A stretch of DNA of 64,000 bases from Megalonaias nervosa (Eukaryota; Mollusca; Bivalvia; Unionida; Unionidae). A program made the translations under genes and the position numbers. The notes under the pieces were generated by a model. The model made no database searches. It worked only from the letters and a program-made list of their open reading frames with translations, and had not been told where the DNA came from. The stretch spans positions 1 through 64,000 of the forward strand of contig JAECUM010004968.1 in NCBI GenBank assembly GCA_016617855.1, in the 5' to 3' direction. Positions 23,300 to 34,564 of this stretch are shown piece after piece (position 1 is the first letter of the stretch; the number at the start of each line of letters is the position of its first letter).

Positions 23300-24695
23300 C
23301 GGAAATTTTGTTAATAAATCCAGCTAAAAGATGTGGTGAATGTCTTTCTTTTCTGGGGGATGGGGCTAGATTTGTAAGGTAGTGGATGTGTTCATGTTAT
23401 GATCAGGCAGTTTTATTATGAAAGAAATATATTTTACTCCCAAATTGGTTTCTAATTTGGACAGCATATACTTGTTTTGTCACGAAAGTGTTTGTCAGCC
23501 ACTCATCTATAAACAGGATTTGACTTTTTATGAAGTTTAAATGTAAGGTGGATTTTTTTTAGAGAGATTATGTGCCTCCATGCTTTTTTTTAAAATCCCC
23601 CCCCCCTCCAAATAGATCAATACACACCACCAGTACTCTCTCCCACTCATTGCCCATAGATGATGTCCCAATCAGAAATGGTGTGAAGGCTGCATTACAT
23701 TATATGCATACAATTGGATGAATGGTATACTGGCTATATTCATAAAGTGTTAGAAGAGAAAAGTATATTGTGTCATCGTACACCATGCATGATTGCCCAT
23801 TGTAATTCTGTGATATGCAATGGAAATCTAAAGAGGATTTTTGTAAATAATGTCAGTGTACAGATAGTATATTGGCTGTGTCAGTACTCATTATTTCAAA
23901 GTAGAAAACCTATTTTAAAGGTTATGCTTTTTTATAAGTGCTGATTCAGATCAGCTTGTTAATGTCAGATACACATTTGTGTATGTATTTTGATGTTTAT
24001 GTGCAAAATGTACTTGTTTTAATAACATGTTATGCATATGTTTACTAAGTAATTGATTTTCAAGATGTGATTTAGTGCAAATTTTAAAACTTTTTATGTG
24101 TTAATGGCTGTGGATAGGCTGTGATTGTTCTTGTGGAACTGAGCAACATTTTTTTTTAAATGCTTCAAATATAGGTATGTATAATTTTACAAGTATATTA
24201 TATATGTATATCTATACTCGTGATTATTCATTTGTCACCATAATTTTGCACTGTCATGAATCTCATTAAATCCAATGCCTCAGTATTGTGCATTTAATAG
24301 TTGTTTGGATAGTGAACAGTATGTGGCAAATAAACTGTAAATTTTGACAAGTGAAATGTATACAAGTGCATGTTAATTTCATATTGACCTTTTAAAAATT
24401 GTTCTTAACATAAATTAGAATATATGACTTGCTTTCAAATGCAGTTGAGTATTTTCCTCCACATGTTAATTGTTAATCATATAAATATACAAATTTGCTT
24501 TGTAAGAAAAGCAGAGATTGTTGTTTTTGTTAGAGATATATATATTTCTTGAAATACTTCTCTTTGTGTTAAGTGATACAGTCATGTTGAATAAGATATG
24601 CACTCCTGTGTTCTGTTTGTGATGTGATAAATTTATCAGAATGTCAAAAGAAGCACATGAGTAGATAGGAAGATTATTATCAAGTACAATATATA
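23300..24695 (+). other. Intergenic sequence without recognisable features
   Basis: AT-rich with C and T homopolymers near 23597. No gene or repeat family was recognised. Confidence 0.5.
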
Positions 24696-24699
24696 TTCA

Positions 24700-24887
24700 C
24701 TTTAAGTCAGGTGCAACTGCAAACAATGTGGACTCTGATCTTCCATCACATAATGCACTGGCAGATCAGGGTGTATGTTATTTGTTTTGCTGATTACTCC
24801 TAACAAACTGCATAGACCGAGATCTGCTGTAGCATAATGCACTGGCAGATCTGGGTCTGTGCAGTTTGCAGTTGGACTAGACTTCTG

Positions 24888-24893
<6 letters not shown>
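24700..24893 (+). mobile_element. Palindromic MITE family, copy 3
   Basis: Nearly complete: 'agtcaggtgcaactgcaaac' at the left, both internal hairpins ('cactggcagatcagggtgta' and 'cactggcagatctgggtctg'), then 'gcagttggactagactt'. The right terminus has been replaced by a TA microsatellite. Confidence 0.85.

Positions 24894-24938
<45 letters not shown>
24893..24938 (+). repeat. (TA)n microsatellite at a MITE end
   Basis: About 45 bp of TA directly where the MITE terminus 'gtatatatgg' is expected. Confidence 0.9.
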
Positions 24939-24941
<3 letters not shown>

Positions 24942-25529
24942 CTTTGCTGAATTATTATTCTATGAAATAAGGGAATGGCATCTGTAAACATACATGTGCA
25001 CTCTGCACTGGACGAATATTGGATGCAACAGAGAAAATTTTTAAAAAATTTAACAAAATTTTAATGACATTTTCAGTCATTGCTTTGATGTGCTTTATTG
25101 GACATCTGATTGCTATCTGCTTTTCTTTCTGTATTTAATTATGTAGAATTCTGGTTAAATAAATGAGATATCAACTATGGAGAAGCAACATGAGCAGATC
25201 TCATGTGCAGGCTGACCTGAATATTTCAGAATTTGAAGAGTGTTACATGTAAATGTTGGTGTATTTGTTGACTTGTATTTGTTGATCAGAGAGTCACAAG
25301 TTAAGTATTTATCTTAACTGTCACAGGCAAATTACATTTAATGTTTATTTGTCTTAAATACAGTGAATGTTGTAATAGGTGAGACATAGGAGTTACCATG
25401 TAGATCTGTACAGCCATCGTTCCAGCATCAGCTTTTGGTTGAAGATTTTTTTTTTTACACACACACCATAAGACAGAATGTATTATGTTATGATGTTGTC
25501 CATCAATTTATCTGTCATCTGTTACTAAT

Positions 25530-25965
25530 TTGGTTTCGGCACAGTAACTCAAGTTGTCCATTCACTATCTGTAGTTTATAATCTTTGTGGATGGCTTGCA
25601 TTTGGGCAAGAAAAAACCTTGTCAATTTTTGGGCCCAAGGTGCAAAGGTAAAGGTCACTGTCACTAAAAGAAGAAGAATGGTTTCTGCACAATGACTTGT
25701 TTTCCACCATCTACTATTACAAAACATTGGGGGGCCCCGAGTGGCCGAGTGGTCTAAAGCGCTCACCGTTACGGATCACTGCCATCTCACCTCTGTCTGC
25801 GTGAGTTCGAGTCTCAGCTCGGCTAACGTGGGCACGTGAGAAAGCCTGCCAGTAGCTTCTCGTGAGTTGGTGGTTCTTCCCGGGGTTTTCCAGGGTTCTT
25901 CCTCCACCAATTATACTGGCCGCCATGTATAGCCTATCTTGTGCTGAAAAATGGCGTTAAACCCT

Positions 25966-25996
<31 letters not shown>

Positions 25997-26700
25997 AACA
26001 TTGGGGATGACTTACAGTTGGAGTAAGGAAGAAAGCTGTACATTTTGGGGTCAAAGGTCAAAGACATTCTCTGACAGAAAAAAAAAATGGTTGCTGCACA
26101 GTAACTTGATTAGTCTGCCATCTGCAGTTCCCAAAATTTGTGGATTGCATGCACTCAAGGAAAGGAAGAATGTTGATTGTGGGATCAAATGTCAAGGTCA
26201 TTATGACAGAGAAGTAAAATTGGTTGTGCACAATAACTAGTTCTCCAGTATCTACATTTACCAAACTTTGTAGATGTCTTGCACTTGGTTAAAGAAGAGG
26301 TCTCATAATTTTTAGATCACTTGGTCAGAGGTCAAGATCACTGACTGAAAGCATCAAAATGGTGTCTGCACATTAGCTCGAGTTTTCTCATCATCATTAA
26401 CATTAGCTCAGCATCTTATAATTGGACCAAACGTTGTAAATGGTTTGTACTTGGGGTAAGGGAAGAAGCCCATTAGTTTGGAGGTCCCAAGTTCAAGACC
26501 ACTGACTAAAAGAAGAAAAATGGTTACCGAGTAACATTATTTAAACATCATATGCCAGGATCAGACCTTATGGTGGCTTACACACTTGGAGTAAGTAATA
26601 ATCTGTTTATTGTGGGGTCTACAGGTCAAAATATTAAGGTCACTTACTGAAAGAAAAAATGTAGTTTTCTTTTTTTCCTTAACATGCACATATTGTTATC
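25530..26700 (+). repeat. Second tandem-core repeat family, main array
   Basis: About six diverged units of ~130-150 bp, each with 'gcttgcacttgg(g)taa', 'ggtcaaggtcac', 'gaaagaagaaaaatggtt' and 'ctgcacaataac'. The array is interrupted at 25733-25992 by a SINE. It may be the core of another pearl-type element, but its outer ends were not delimited. Confidence 0.7.
25733..25992 (+). mobile_element. tRNA-derived SINE family 1, copy 3 (full length, intact target duplication)
   Basis: Best-preserved copy. The head 'gagtggccgagtggtctaaa' is an A box and 'gagttcgagtctc' a B box, like a leucine/serine-type tRNA. The central domain is 'gttggtggttcttcccgggg' with 'ttcttcctccaccaatta', and the tail is (CAA)n. 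A 14 bp direct repeat, acaaaacattgggg, flanks it at 25719-25732 and 25993-26006. It therefore moved by target-primed reverse transcription, relatively recently. Confidence 0.92.
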
Positions 26701-27154
26701 AGATTTGTCACATATTTTAGTGGATGAATTGGATTGTTAAGATGTCAGAGGTCAAGTCATGGGGGATTGTTAGTCATTAGTTACTTAGGGTGCAGCCACA
26801 TCAGTTCAGGCAGGACGATACATTGACATATCTTGTTAATATTCTTTACATTATATTTATGGCAAATTAGAGCATACCCCACTGTTTGATACATGGCAAC
26901 AGAAGACCTTAAGAAAATTGCCATGGTTTTTGTATGTGCGTGATTTTTATTTTGTTCTCCAGAATTCTACAGAATTAAATGTTATATCAAACCAGCCCAT
27001 CCATTCACCAATAAAACTGCCATTTTTTCATCAATACTGCTTTTTTGTTCATAGATGTAAAGATCATATATTGGAGGTTTGAAGGATATTTTTGATTTTA
27101 CCCTTCTTACAAGTCAAGTCTCCAGTAGATAAAACTAAATATTACAATTGTCAT

Positions 27155-27396
27155 TGGGAGCCCCAAGAAACCGATTGGTCTAAAGTGCTCACCTTTACCA
27201 ATCATTACCATCTCACCTGTGCCCATGTAGGTCCAAGTCGTCAATACTTCAGCTGATGTGGATATGTGGGGATTCAGTGATTGGTTCTTCCTTGGGTTTT
27301 CCAGTGTTCCTCCACCAGTTATACTGCCACCATATTTATTTTAGCCTGTCATGCACTGAAAAATGACATTACACCAACACCACCACCACCACCAAC
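27155..27396 (+). mobile_element. tRNA-derived SINE family 1, copy 4
   Basis: Diverged copy with 'gattggtctaaagtgctcac', 'tggttcttccttgggttttc', 'cctccaccagttatactg' and an (ACC)n-like tail. Confidence 0.8.
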
Positions 27397-27639
27397 AATC
27401 ATCAGTGCCCACGTCCATGTTACTTTAAAAATCCACAAACACAATCACAAGAGTTATGTAAGTTTTTATGAATAATTATTAATTTTCTACCAGAAACTTC
27501 ACCATTTGAGCAATATTGAGCAATATCGTTCATGAGAGCCATAAATATGGAATGCCTTATACTGAGGTTGCTTTTTATTGAGGTATTTTATTTATTGTAG
27601 TACTAGATGTATTAAATAATGAAATGGGGTTTTGTTTGT

Positions 27640-27872
27640 TTTTTTTCGTTTTTGTGGGATTTAATGTCGTTTTCCAGCCCATAATAAGCATTTCATGACG
27701 GCCAGTATATTTGGTGGAAGTAAAACCACCAACCCACAGGAAGCTACTGGCAAACTTTCTCAAATGCTCACACTGGTCAAGTCAAGGCTGGAGTAAAAGT
27801 ATATAGAGGTGAGATGTGTGAGTGAACTATTAAGGTGAGCTTAGACCACACTGCTCCCTGAGGGCCCTCTAA
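27640..27872 (-). mobile_element. tRNA-derived SINE family 1, copy 5
   Basis: Antisense and strongly diverged: 'cggccagtatatttggtgga', 'accaacccacaggaagctac' and 'ctggcaaactttctca'. The head ends near 'gaccacactgctccctgagg'. Confidence 0.7.
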
Positions 27873-27874
27873 TG

Positions 27875-28680
27875 AGATGAGTTCCATGATTATATCAATC
27901 TTATCAAATTAACCACTTTATACTGAATCTCCTTATAATGAGGGATTGAAGTGAGTTAAACCAGAAAGCGAGGGGTTAGAATGGACAAGATCACTTGTCT
28001 GTTATTCACTTATAAAATTGGAAGAAAAATTATTATTTTTCAAATTCAAATTATGTTAAATTTTAAGTGATGTGACAATCCTTTTATATTAAATTTTTCA
28101 GGAGCCAGACAGATGTGGGGGTGGGGGATGAGCTAAAATTGTTTGGAAAAATTAAGATAATGCAGGAAGTATTTCACTTATCATTTCCCTTTTTCTTTAC
28201 AATTTTGTGTGGATGGGTGGTTTCCCTTTATATTTGTGGGTGGGTGGGTGGCTTCCCTTTATACTTTTATGTTCGTATGTTGTTTTTTTTTATTCCCCTT
28301 TATACATTTGTGTGTGGATGGTAGTTTCCCTTTATACTTTAGTGTTTGGATGGATGGTTTCCATGTTATTTTTGTGCATATCATTCACTAGATTAAATGT
28401 GAAAGTGTATTTCTGAACTACAGCCTGGAAGACTTTGCATCTGAATTGTCCATGTTTCCTGGTACTTGCATTTAAAATTAGAACTAGATAAATTACTTGA
28501 GGGTGGGTGGTGATCAGTTAAAGAAAACTCTATTTTCTGCATAATTTTTTTTTCAGTTAAACTAAAAGTTTGGGTTATAAAAATATAATGGCAATAATCA
28601 ATTCTTCCAGTTAGTATAAGTCCACTCTCCAAGATGCCTTTCATACAGACTACCCCAAAAAAATTGTATTTAATTTTATT
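27875..28680 (+). other. Intergenic sequence with no gene seen
   Basis: A short degenerate tandem repeat around 'gtggatgggtggtttccctttata' (trimmed: 'tggatgggtggtttccct') spans about 28205-28370. The proline-free tryptophan/phenylalanine frames there are repeat artefacts. Confidence 0.5.
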
Positions 28681-28681
28681 T

Positions 28682-28877
28682 TACTGTATATACTCGCATA
28701 CAAATTGAGTTCAACTACAAACAGCTTAGACCCATAATGCAGTGTCTATTTTGTTCATTATACTGGTTATCTCTATCAAAGCGAGTCAACATAGATCTGC
28801 CTGTGTATTATGCGATGTCTGATATGGATCTATGCAATTTGCATTTGGACCCAAGTTATAAGCAAGTATATATGGTA
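28682..28877 (+). mobile_element. Palindromic MITE family, copy 4
   Basis: Both outer ends are present: 'tactgtatatactcgcatac' and 'ttataagcaagtatatatgg'. The interior is diverged. Confidence 0.8.
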
Positions 28878-28879
28878 AT

Positions 28880-29840
28880 CATTAGTGTAACATTTTATTT
28901 CCAAAATTTAGCAAGGTAAAATTTTGAGGTTTTTTTCTTCATCTTTTTGAAATTTCTGTACATGAATTACATGAAAATAGGCAACTAAAGTATCTGTAAT
29001 TCTCTTTCACCTTTAGATCTGGTTAAATTATCCAAACCATTTATATCAGCTAATTTGGGGTCAAAAAATGAATGTATTATCATTTGAGTAAACTGTCACT
29101 TGTGATGTTTCCAACATTATTGGGGGAAACTCACCAAGAGCAGTTCTGATGTAAGGATATGCAAGAATTGTGTATTTGAAACATACAGGATTGGATTATG
29201 TGTGATGCTTATTTTAAAAAGGTCTTTTTTTTCAACTTGCATGATTTTTTTTTTCGAGTCCTATTTTTGCATAAGCTACACATATATTTGTTTCCATTGT
29301 TTCTTTGCTTTCAAAGGATCTTGAAAAGCATTTTTAAGATAAATAAGTAGAGCAATACATCCTTGAATATTGTGCTTTACCTTTGTTATTTTCTACGTTT
29401 GCTTATCTGCTTTTTTATATTGAGGATTTTAAAGAAACTAAATGTGCTGTGATTGTTGTATGGTACAGTGATCTTTGATAATAAATCTTATTACAGGTTA
29501 TCTGCCCTGTTAATGGAGCTCACATTTTTCATTTTATCCTGTTTTGTTTTTGTGTCTTGATTTATTTTTGAATGCATGTAAAACTTGGCTGAGGTTTATA
29601 TACCATTTCATCTAAGGTATATCTTAAAGACATGATTTTAAAACTGAGGTTGCACCTGTACAGGTGAGAGTAAGGTGTGGTATAAAAAAACAATCAAGGA
29701 CATAATTGGCCAATGAGGTGACTATTAAGGGTTCTGTTCACCTCTTCTGGAGAAAATGACACAGCAGAGTTTATCCACCTTTTGTTGCCCAGTATGGTTC
29801 TTTAAACTACAGAATCTAATTATTTATAAATGTGCAACCA
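28880..29840 (+). other. Intergenic sequence without recognisable features
   Basis: Nothing was recognised. Confidence 0.5.
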
Positions 29841-29844
29841 GTTA

Positions 29845-30020
29845 TAAACATTGGAGACCCAGATATGTCATCCTGTGATGCAGTGGTAGATTGGGGTCTG
29901 CATTGTTTATTAAGTATCATAGAACCAAGACCTTAGGGTCACTATGATCTGCCAGCAGCATAACATAACAACATCTGGTACAGGTTGATGGTGTTTGCAG
30001 TTAGGTGTATCTTGTACCCA
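29845..30020 (+). mobile_element. Palindromic MITE family, copy 5 (diverged)
   Basis: Internal 'ggagacccagatatgtcatc' and 'gatctgccagcagcataaca', with the right arm 'gtttgcagttaggtgtatct'. The outer termini are lost. Confidence 0.6.
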
Positions 30021-30814
30021 AGACACTACAGTAGTTGGGGCCAGTCTGAGGCCAATTGGGCCCTGCACTCACAGGGGCCCCACACATTAGTAATTTGTAA
30101 AAATATATCTATAGAGAGAAAGTAGTTTTAAAGCAATGAAAGAAAATTTTAAGTTCAGTATCATATAAAACTTGTTTAAAAGTTTATTTCCAAACGCTGT
30201 TTTCAAAGGGGGTCCTGCGTGTAAATCCAGGGGGCCACATTTGCTAAGGCCATTCCTGACAGTAGTGTACCAAAGATCTGTGATGTAGTCATTCATTGTA
30301 AACACCAATGCTTTAAGTTCTGTTGTTACTTTAAGGGCCATTAGAGATTTTAGCAAAATTACAAGATGCATAGTTACTAATATTGTTTAAATTTAAATTA
30401 AAATACAGTATTATATACACAGCAGTACAAATATTTCATTTTGAATCCTTAGTAACTAACCAGATTTTAAAGTCCCTTAGGGTTGAAAAGGAAAATGTAT
30501 TCAATATTTAAATAAAACAGAAATTTAGGATATAGCTGTATGCAAGACTTTTCAAGCAGATTGAACATTTTTTTCTCTTTTCAAACGGTAGGATTTCACT
30601 GTGGACTAGATATGTCTAAGAACAGTAATGCTCCCATATACAGGACACCTACTTATAAGGACATGAGTATGAAACATTTATCTACATATTGATACTCTTT
30701 ATAAGGGACACCTGTTCAGAGGAACATTTCTTAGATCCCCTGACTGTTTTGCTGTTGGATAGAAGTTTCATAACCTATGGTTTGTGCAGTTTGTCATTTT
30801 CCATTTATTAAGAC

Positions 30815-31667
30815 AGGTTTACAGATAAAGTCTATGTAATTTGCCATAATAGACCTTTTGCTGGATGTAGATATCAGGGTTACAGATAAAGTTTATGTAC
30901 TTTGCCATAATAGACCTTTTACTGTATGTGAATATCAGGCTTACAGATAAAGTCCATGTACTTTGCCATAATAGACCTTTTACTGGATGTAGGTATCAGG
31001 CTTACAGATAAAGTCCATGTACTTTGCCATAATAGACCTTTTACTGGATATCATTTTCAGGCTTACAGGTAAAACTCCATGTACTTTGCCATAATAGACC
31101 TTTTACTGGATATCAGTTTCAGGCTTACAGGTAAAACTCCATGTACTTTGCCATAATAGACCTTTTACTGGATGTAGATATCAGGCTTACAGGTAAAGTC
31201 CATGTACTTTGCCATAATAGACCTTTTACTGGATGTAGATATCAGGCTTACAGGTAAAGTCCATGTACTTTGCCATAATAGACCTTTTACTGGATGTAGA
31301 TATCAGACTTACAGGTAAAGTCCATGTACTTTGCCATAATAGACCTTTTACTGGATGTAGATATCAGGCTTACAGATAAAGTCCATATACTTTACCATAA
31401 TAGACCTTTTACTGTATGTGAATATCAGGCTTACAGGTAAAGTCCATATACTTTGCCATAATAGACCTTTTACTGTATGTGAATATCAGGCTTACAGGTA
31501 AAGTCCATATACTTTACCATAATAGACCTTTTACTGTATGTGAATATCAGGCTTACAAGTAAAGTCCATATACTTTACCATAATAGACCTTTTACTGTAT
31601 GTGAATATCAGGCTTACAAGTAAAGTCCATATACTTTACCATAATAGACCTTTTACAGGATGTAGAT
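30815..31667 (+). repeat. 60 bp tandem array, 14 units
   Basis: Each unit carries 'actttgccataatagacctt' followed by 'ttactg' and 'atatcaggcttacaggtaaa'. Fourteen copies of the 'ataatagacc' block are spaced 60-61 bp apart. Two unit types occur in blocks: 'ggatgtagatatcag' mostly in the first and middle parts, and 'gtatgtgaatatcag' in unit 2 and units 10-13. Identity between neighbours is very high. No open frame runs through it. Confidence 0.95.
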
Positions 31668-32026
31668 ATGTAACATGTCCAGAAAATCTTTACTTAATTT
31701 ACATGTAACTGCTCCATCCAAAAACTCAGGTTAACGAGTGCATAAGGAGGCAGTCAAAATCTACAGAATGGTTTTAATATCCAGCCAAAACAGCATGAAC
31801 AGAGTGAAAAAATGGAATGTACACGGTGAACAGTTTCATTGTATTGATATTGTATTTCTTACTTCTTGAGAATATGTTGTAAAACCCAATAAATTAAACA
31901 TGTTATTTATGGTATTATCAATGACAGTTGTTGCTGCAAACATCATCATTTCATTCCTTTGAAATATGGCCACTCAAAATTTAATGTACCAGTTATGCTA
32001 CCTTTATTGTAGTAGGACTTTATTAG

Positions 32027-32242
32027 TACCATATATGCTCACTTATAAGTTGAGTCAAACTGCAAACAAAGCCATGATTTGCCTTAGCATAATGCACCTG
32101 CATATCAGGGTCTGTGCTATTTGTTCCACTGATTACTCCTAACAAACTGGACAGACCCAGATCTGCGAGGGCATTCTGCAACAGCAGGTCTGGGTCTGTG
32201 CAGTTTGCAGTTGGACTCTTTTAGAAGTGAGTATATACTGTA
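32027..32242 (+). mobile_element. Palindromic MITE family, copy 6 (near full length, reference copy)
   Basis: About 216 bp. The left end 'taccatatatgctcacttat' with 'caaactgcaaac' is complementary to the right end 'gtttgcagttggac' with 'gtgagtatatactgta'. Inside the outer inverted repeat lie two successive hairpins: one around 'gatttgccttagcataatgc' and one around 'gacccagatctgcgagggc' with 'gcaggtctgggtctgtgc'. A spacer, 'ctgattactcctaacaaact', separates them. No coding capacity. Known MITEs have simple TIRs; the two-hairpin interior is the distinctive feature. Confidence 0.85.
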
Positions 32243-32324
32243 TCTGTTTAATGCTACATCAAAAATAACTGCAACATAAAATCATCTATTTTCAGTTACC
32301 GATATACTAATGTATAATTTAAAT

Positions 32325-32478
32325 TCAGTTACAGATCCAGATCTGAACCTGTGTAATTTGTAGCATCTAATCGTTAAGCAAACAACATGCACATTGATCT
32401 GCCAGTGCAGTATGAAATGACAGATCATGGTCTATGTTGTTTGCAGTTAGACTAGACTTGTATGCAAGAATATATGGC
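32325..32478 (+). mobile_element. Palindromic MITE family, copy 7 (partial)
   Basis: 'gatctgccagtgcagtatga', 'gtctatgttgtttgcagtta' and a right end 'aagaatatatggcac'. It lies 85 bp after copy 6 in the same orientation. Confidence 0.75.
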
Positions 32479-32479
32479 A

Positions 32480-33775
32480 CAAGTTTCAGTAATCCAGTAA
32501 ATAATGGAATATATTAAATGCCTTTGAAGCATAGATATAGGGATTTAATAACTGACCTGCTTTGTTTTGCAAGAATATTTTTCCTTTTTTTCTCAAAGCT
32601 AAACTTGTTATTTGTTTGTTTTGTCATTGTTTTAAAAATGAATTTTAATTTTTAGTTATCATGTTTTTCAGATAGTCGTATTCATTTACTTTGTCATTAA
32701 AACCAGAAATATTCAACATACTACCAAAGTATGGCTTTCTTTTAATAAATGACTTTGACAGTTTGATCATGTTATTTTGTTCTTTTAAACACAGAGCTGT
32801 TAATTAATTATGCCAATTGATAAGATGGGATTATTGAATAGTAGGATTTTTTTTATATAAGTAATAATATTAAAATTTTATGGGGTGGGTGGGTGGCATG
32901 TCCCTGCATGACAGTAATATCCATCTATCTAGTGAATGTTGGCCTTATGATAATTGTTTTAGGCACCATTTTGGGAAACCCATCTTCCATAAACACATTT
33001 CTGATATGCATGTTACATCAAGCAGCGGAAGCATCTTGTTTTGATCTACCGATTAATACATCTGAATGTTTCTTAGCAGGATTAGACATTGCATAGTGTC
33101 AACAAATTAAATTTGGTATGCATATTTAGATGACATGGGTAGATTTTCAGACCACTAAGAGCAAATTTTCCATGTTTATTTCATATCAGTGGGTGGAACA
33201 TGTGCTATCCATCTATACCTGCCCCATCTTTCACAAGTTACCTTTATGCTCAATCACTTTTAAAGGACTTGTATGGATTACTCTAAAATTTTGTATTAGA
33301 CATCACATTAAGAAAACCTACCAGTAGGTCAAATTCAGTTTTCACCATTTTCCTACAAAATTGAATAAATAGCCCCACCCTGACTTAAAACTGTGCTCTT
33401 TTCATTTATTATCACTCAATATAAATTAATGAAGGACATCATGGATGAAATTCAAAACTGTTTAAGGCTTTACATTACAAAAACCTAGATCAAGTTTGAT
33501 TTTTAATTGTTTTCAGCTAACATTTTAGAGTTCTGGCCCTTGTTTGAATTAGCCCTTTGCTCTTCCATTTTGTTTTAGGATACATCTAAAATTTGGTATG
33601 ATGCTTAACATTTAGAAGAATAGAGATTTATAGCCATTTGTTATAACAGATATGCTTATGGTATGGAGCTTTTTTCCGTTGCCTGTCGGTCAGTTTACTC
33701 TGTTATGACATAGCAGGCGTTTTTCTCTGTTTGTAACACTGTATACATTTATCATAATTGTTACACTGATTTATT
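32480..33775 (+). other. Intergenic sequence without recognisable features
   Basis: Two 65-67 codon frames at 32893 and 33130 resemble nothing known. No repeat family was recognised. Confidence 0.5.
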
Positions 33776-33799
33776 CAAAACAAGTGAGACTTGAGCGGC

Positions 33800-34142
33800 C
33801 CATCAGTCATGTAAATTGTGAGGAAATTATGTGGGTCTCTGTTTATCCACGCAAATTTATTCCGGAATTCATCCCACGAGTGGTCATCGGCACACTAGTA
33901 CCATGCATGTCAACGCTACAAAATATCAATATATTGCTGTTGTTCCAGATCACTTTATGCACGTGTGCTCGTCTTTGATTCACATAGATTACGTCAATGT
34001 TTCTTTATCGGGCTTGGGAAAATATTCTTGCGGGGCTGTCCTGGTGTTCAAGCATTACATCATCGTACACAAGATTATTCGAACTCGGGTCAATGTCATC
34101 AATGACAAGGCCTTCATAAATTGTAAAAAGTTGATCGTCCAC
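33800..34142 (-). pseudogene. Polinton-type packaging ATPase (A32/FtsK-HerA-like) fragment, broken
   Basis: From 34142 leftward a 45-codon open stretch carries a hydrophobic strand ending in acidic residues (LVYDD), fitting a Walker B motif, then FSQAR just before an in-frame TAA at 34007-34005. The same frame resumes with NIDVIYVNQ, the strand-plus-glutamine 'sensor' region typical of these ATPases, and a further degraded stretch. No Walker A loop was found upstream, so the N-terminal part is missing. Family ATPases package DNA into capsids. The position just downstream of the polymerase relic on the same strand supports a Polinton/Maverick origin. No intact product is possible. Confidence 0.55.
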
Positions 34143-34564
34143 CAATGATGCAATCATATACAGCTGATCCCACGATAACTGTTACGACTATTGTATTCAA
34201 CTAAGAAACAAGCAAAACCAATATGTATTTTGTAGAACTGAATAAAATAATTTAATTCTCAAAGTTATAAAATTAAATTTTTAAGGAACATAAAGTTTGT
34301 GAATTGAATCCAAAATAATACTAAAAAGTTCTATCAAAAGTCTACAAAAATAGAGTTTTCCAAATGAATTCCAGGTCCAGAATATGCTGATGTGCCAAAT
34401 ATTGAATATCACATTGGCATTTTCCAGAACACACTGGAATGAATTCACAATAATCCCAAAATGTTTCTTTAATCAAGACCTTAATATGAGCACTTTGTAA
34501 TTCCAATGAATAATTCAAACAAATGATTCCTTTCAAATTAAATCTAAGCACAACATTAAATCTG

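Noticed and set aside
25733..25830. tRNA gene suggested by A and B boxes ('gccgagtggtctaaa', 'gttcgagtctc')
   Set aside because: The acceptor stem does not close, and the same head occurs in seven repeat copies with a shared non-tRNA body and target duplications. It is a SINE promoter.
30815..31667. CRISPR array
   Set aside because: The units are contiguous and repeated over their whole length, with no unique spacers, in animal nuclear DNA.
33784..34148. + strand frames resembling an endonuclease domain of a non-LTR retrotransposon
   Set aside because: The resemblance is confined to a short WVSVYP-like stretch. The opposite strand reads as a packaging-ATPase fragment collinear with the polymerase relic, which explains the region better.
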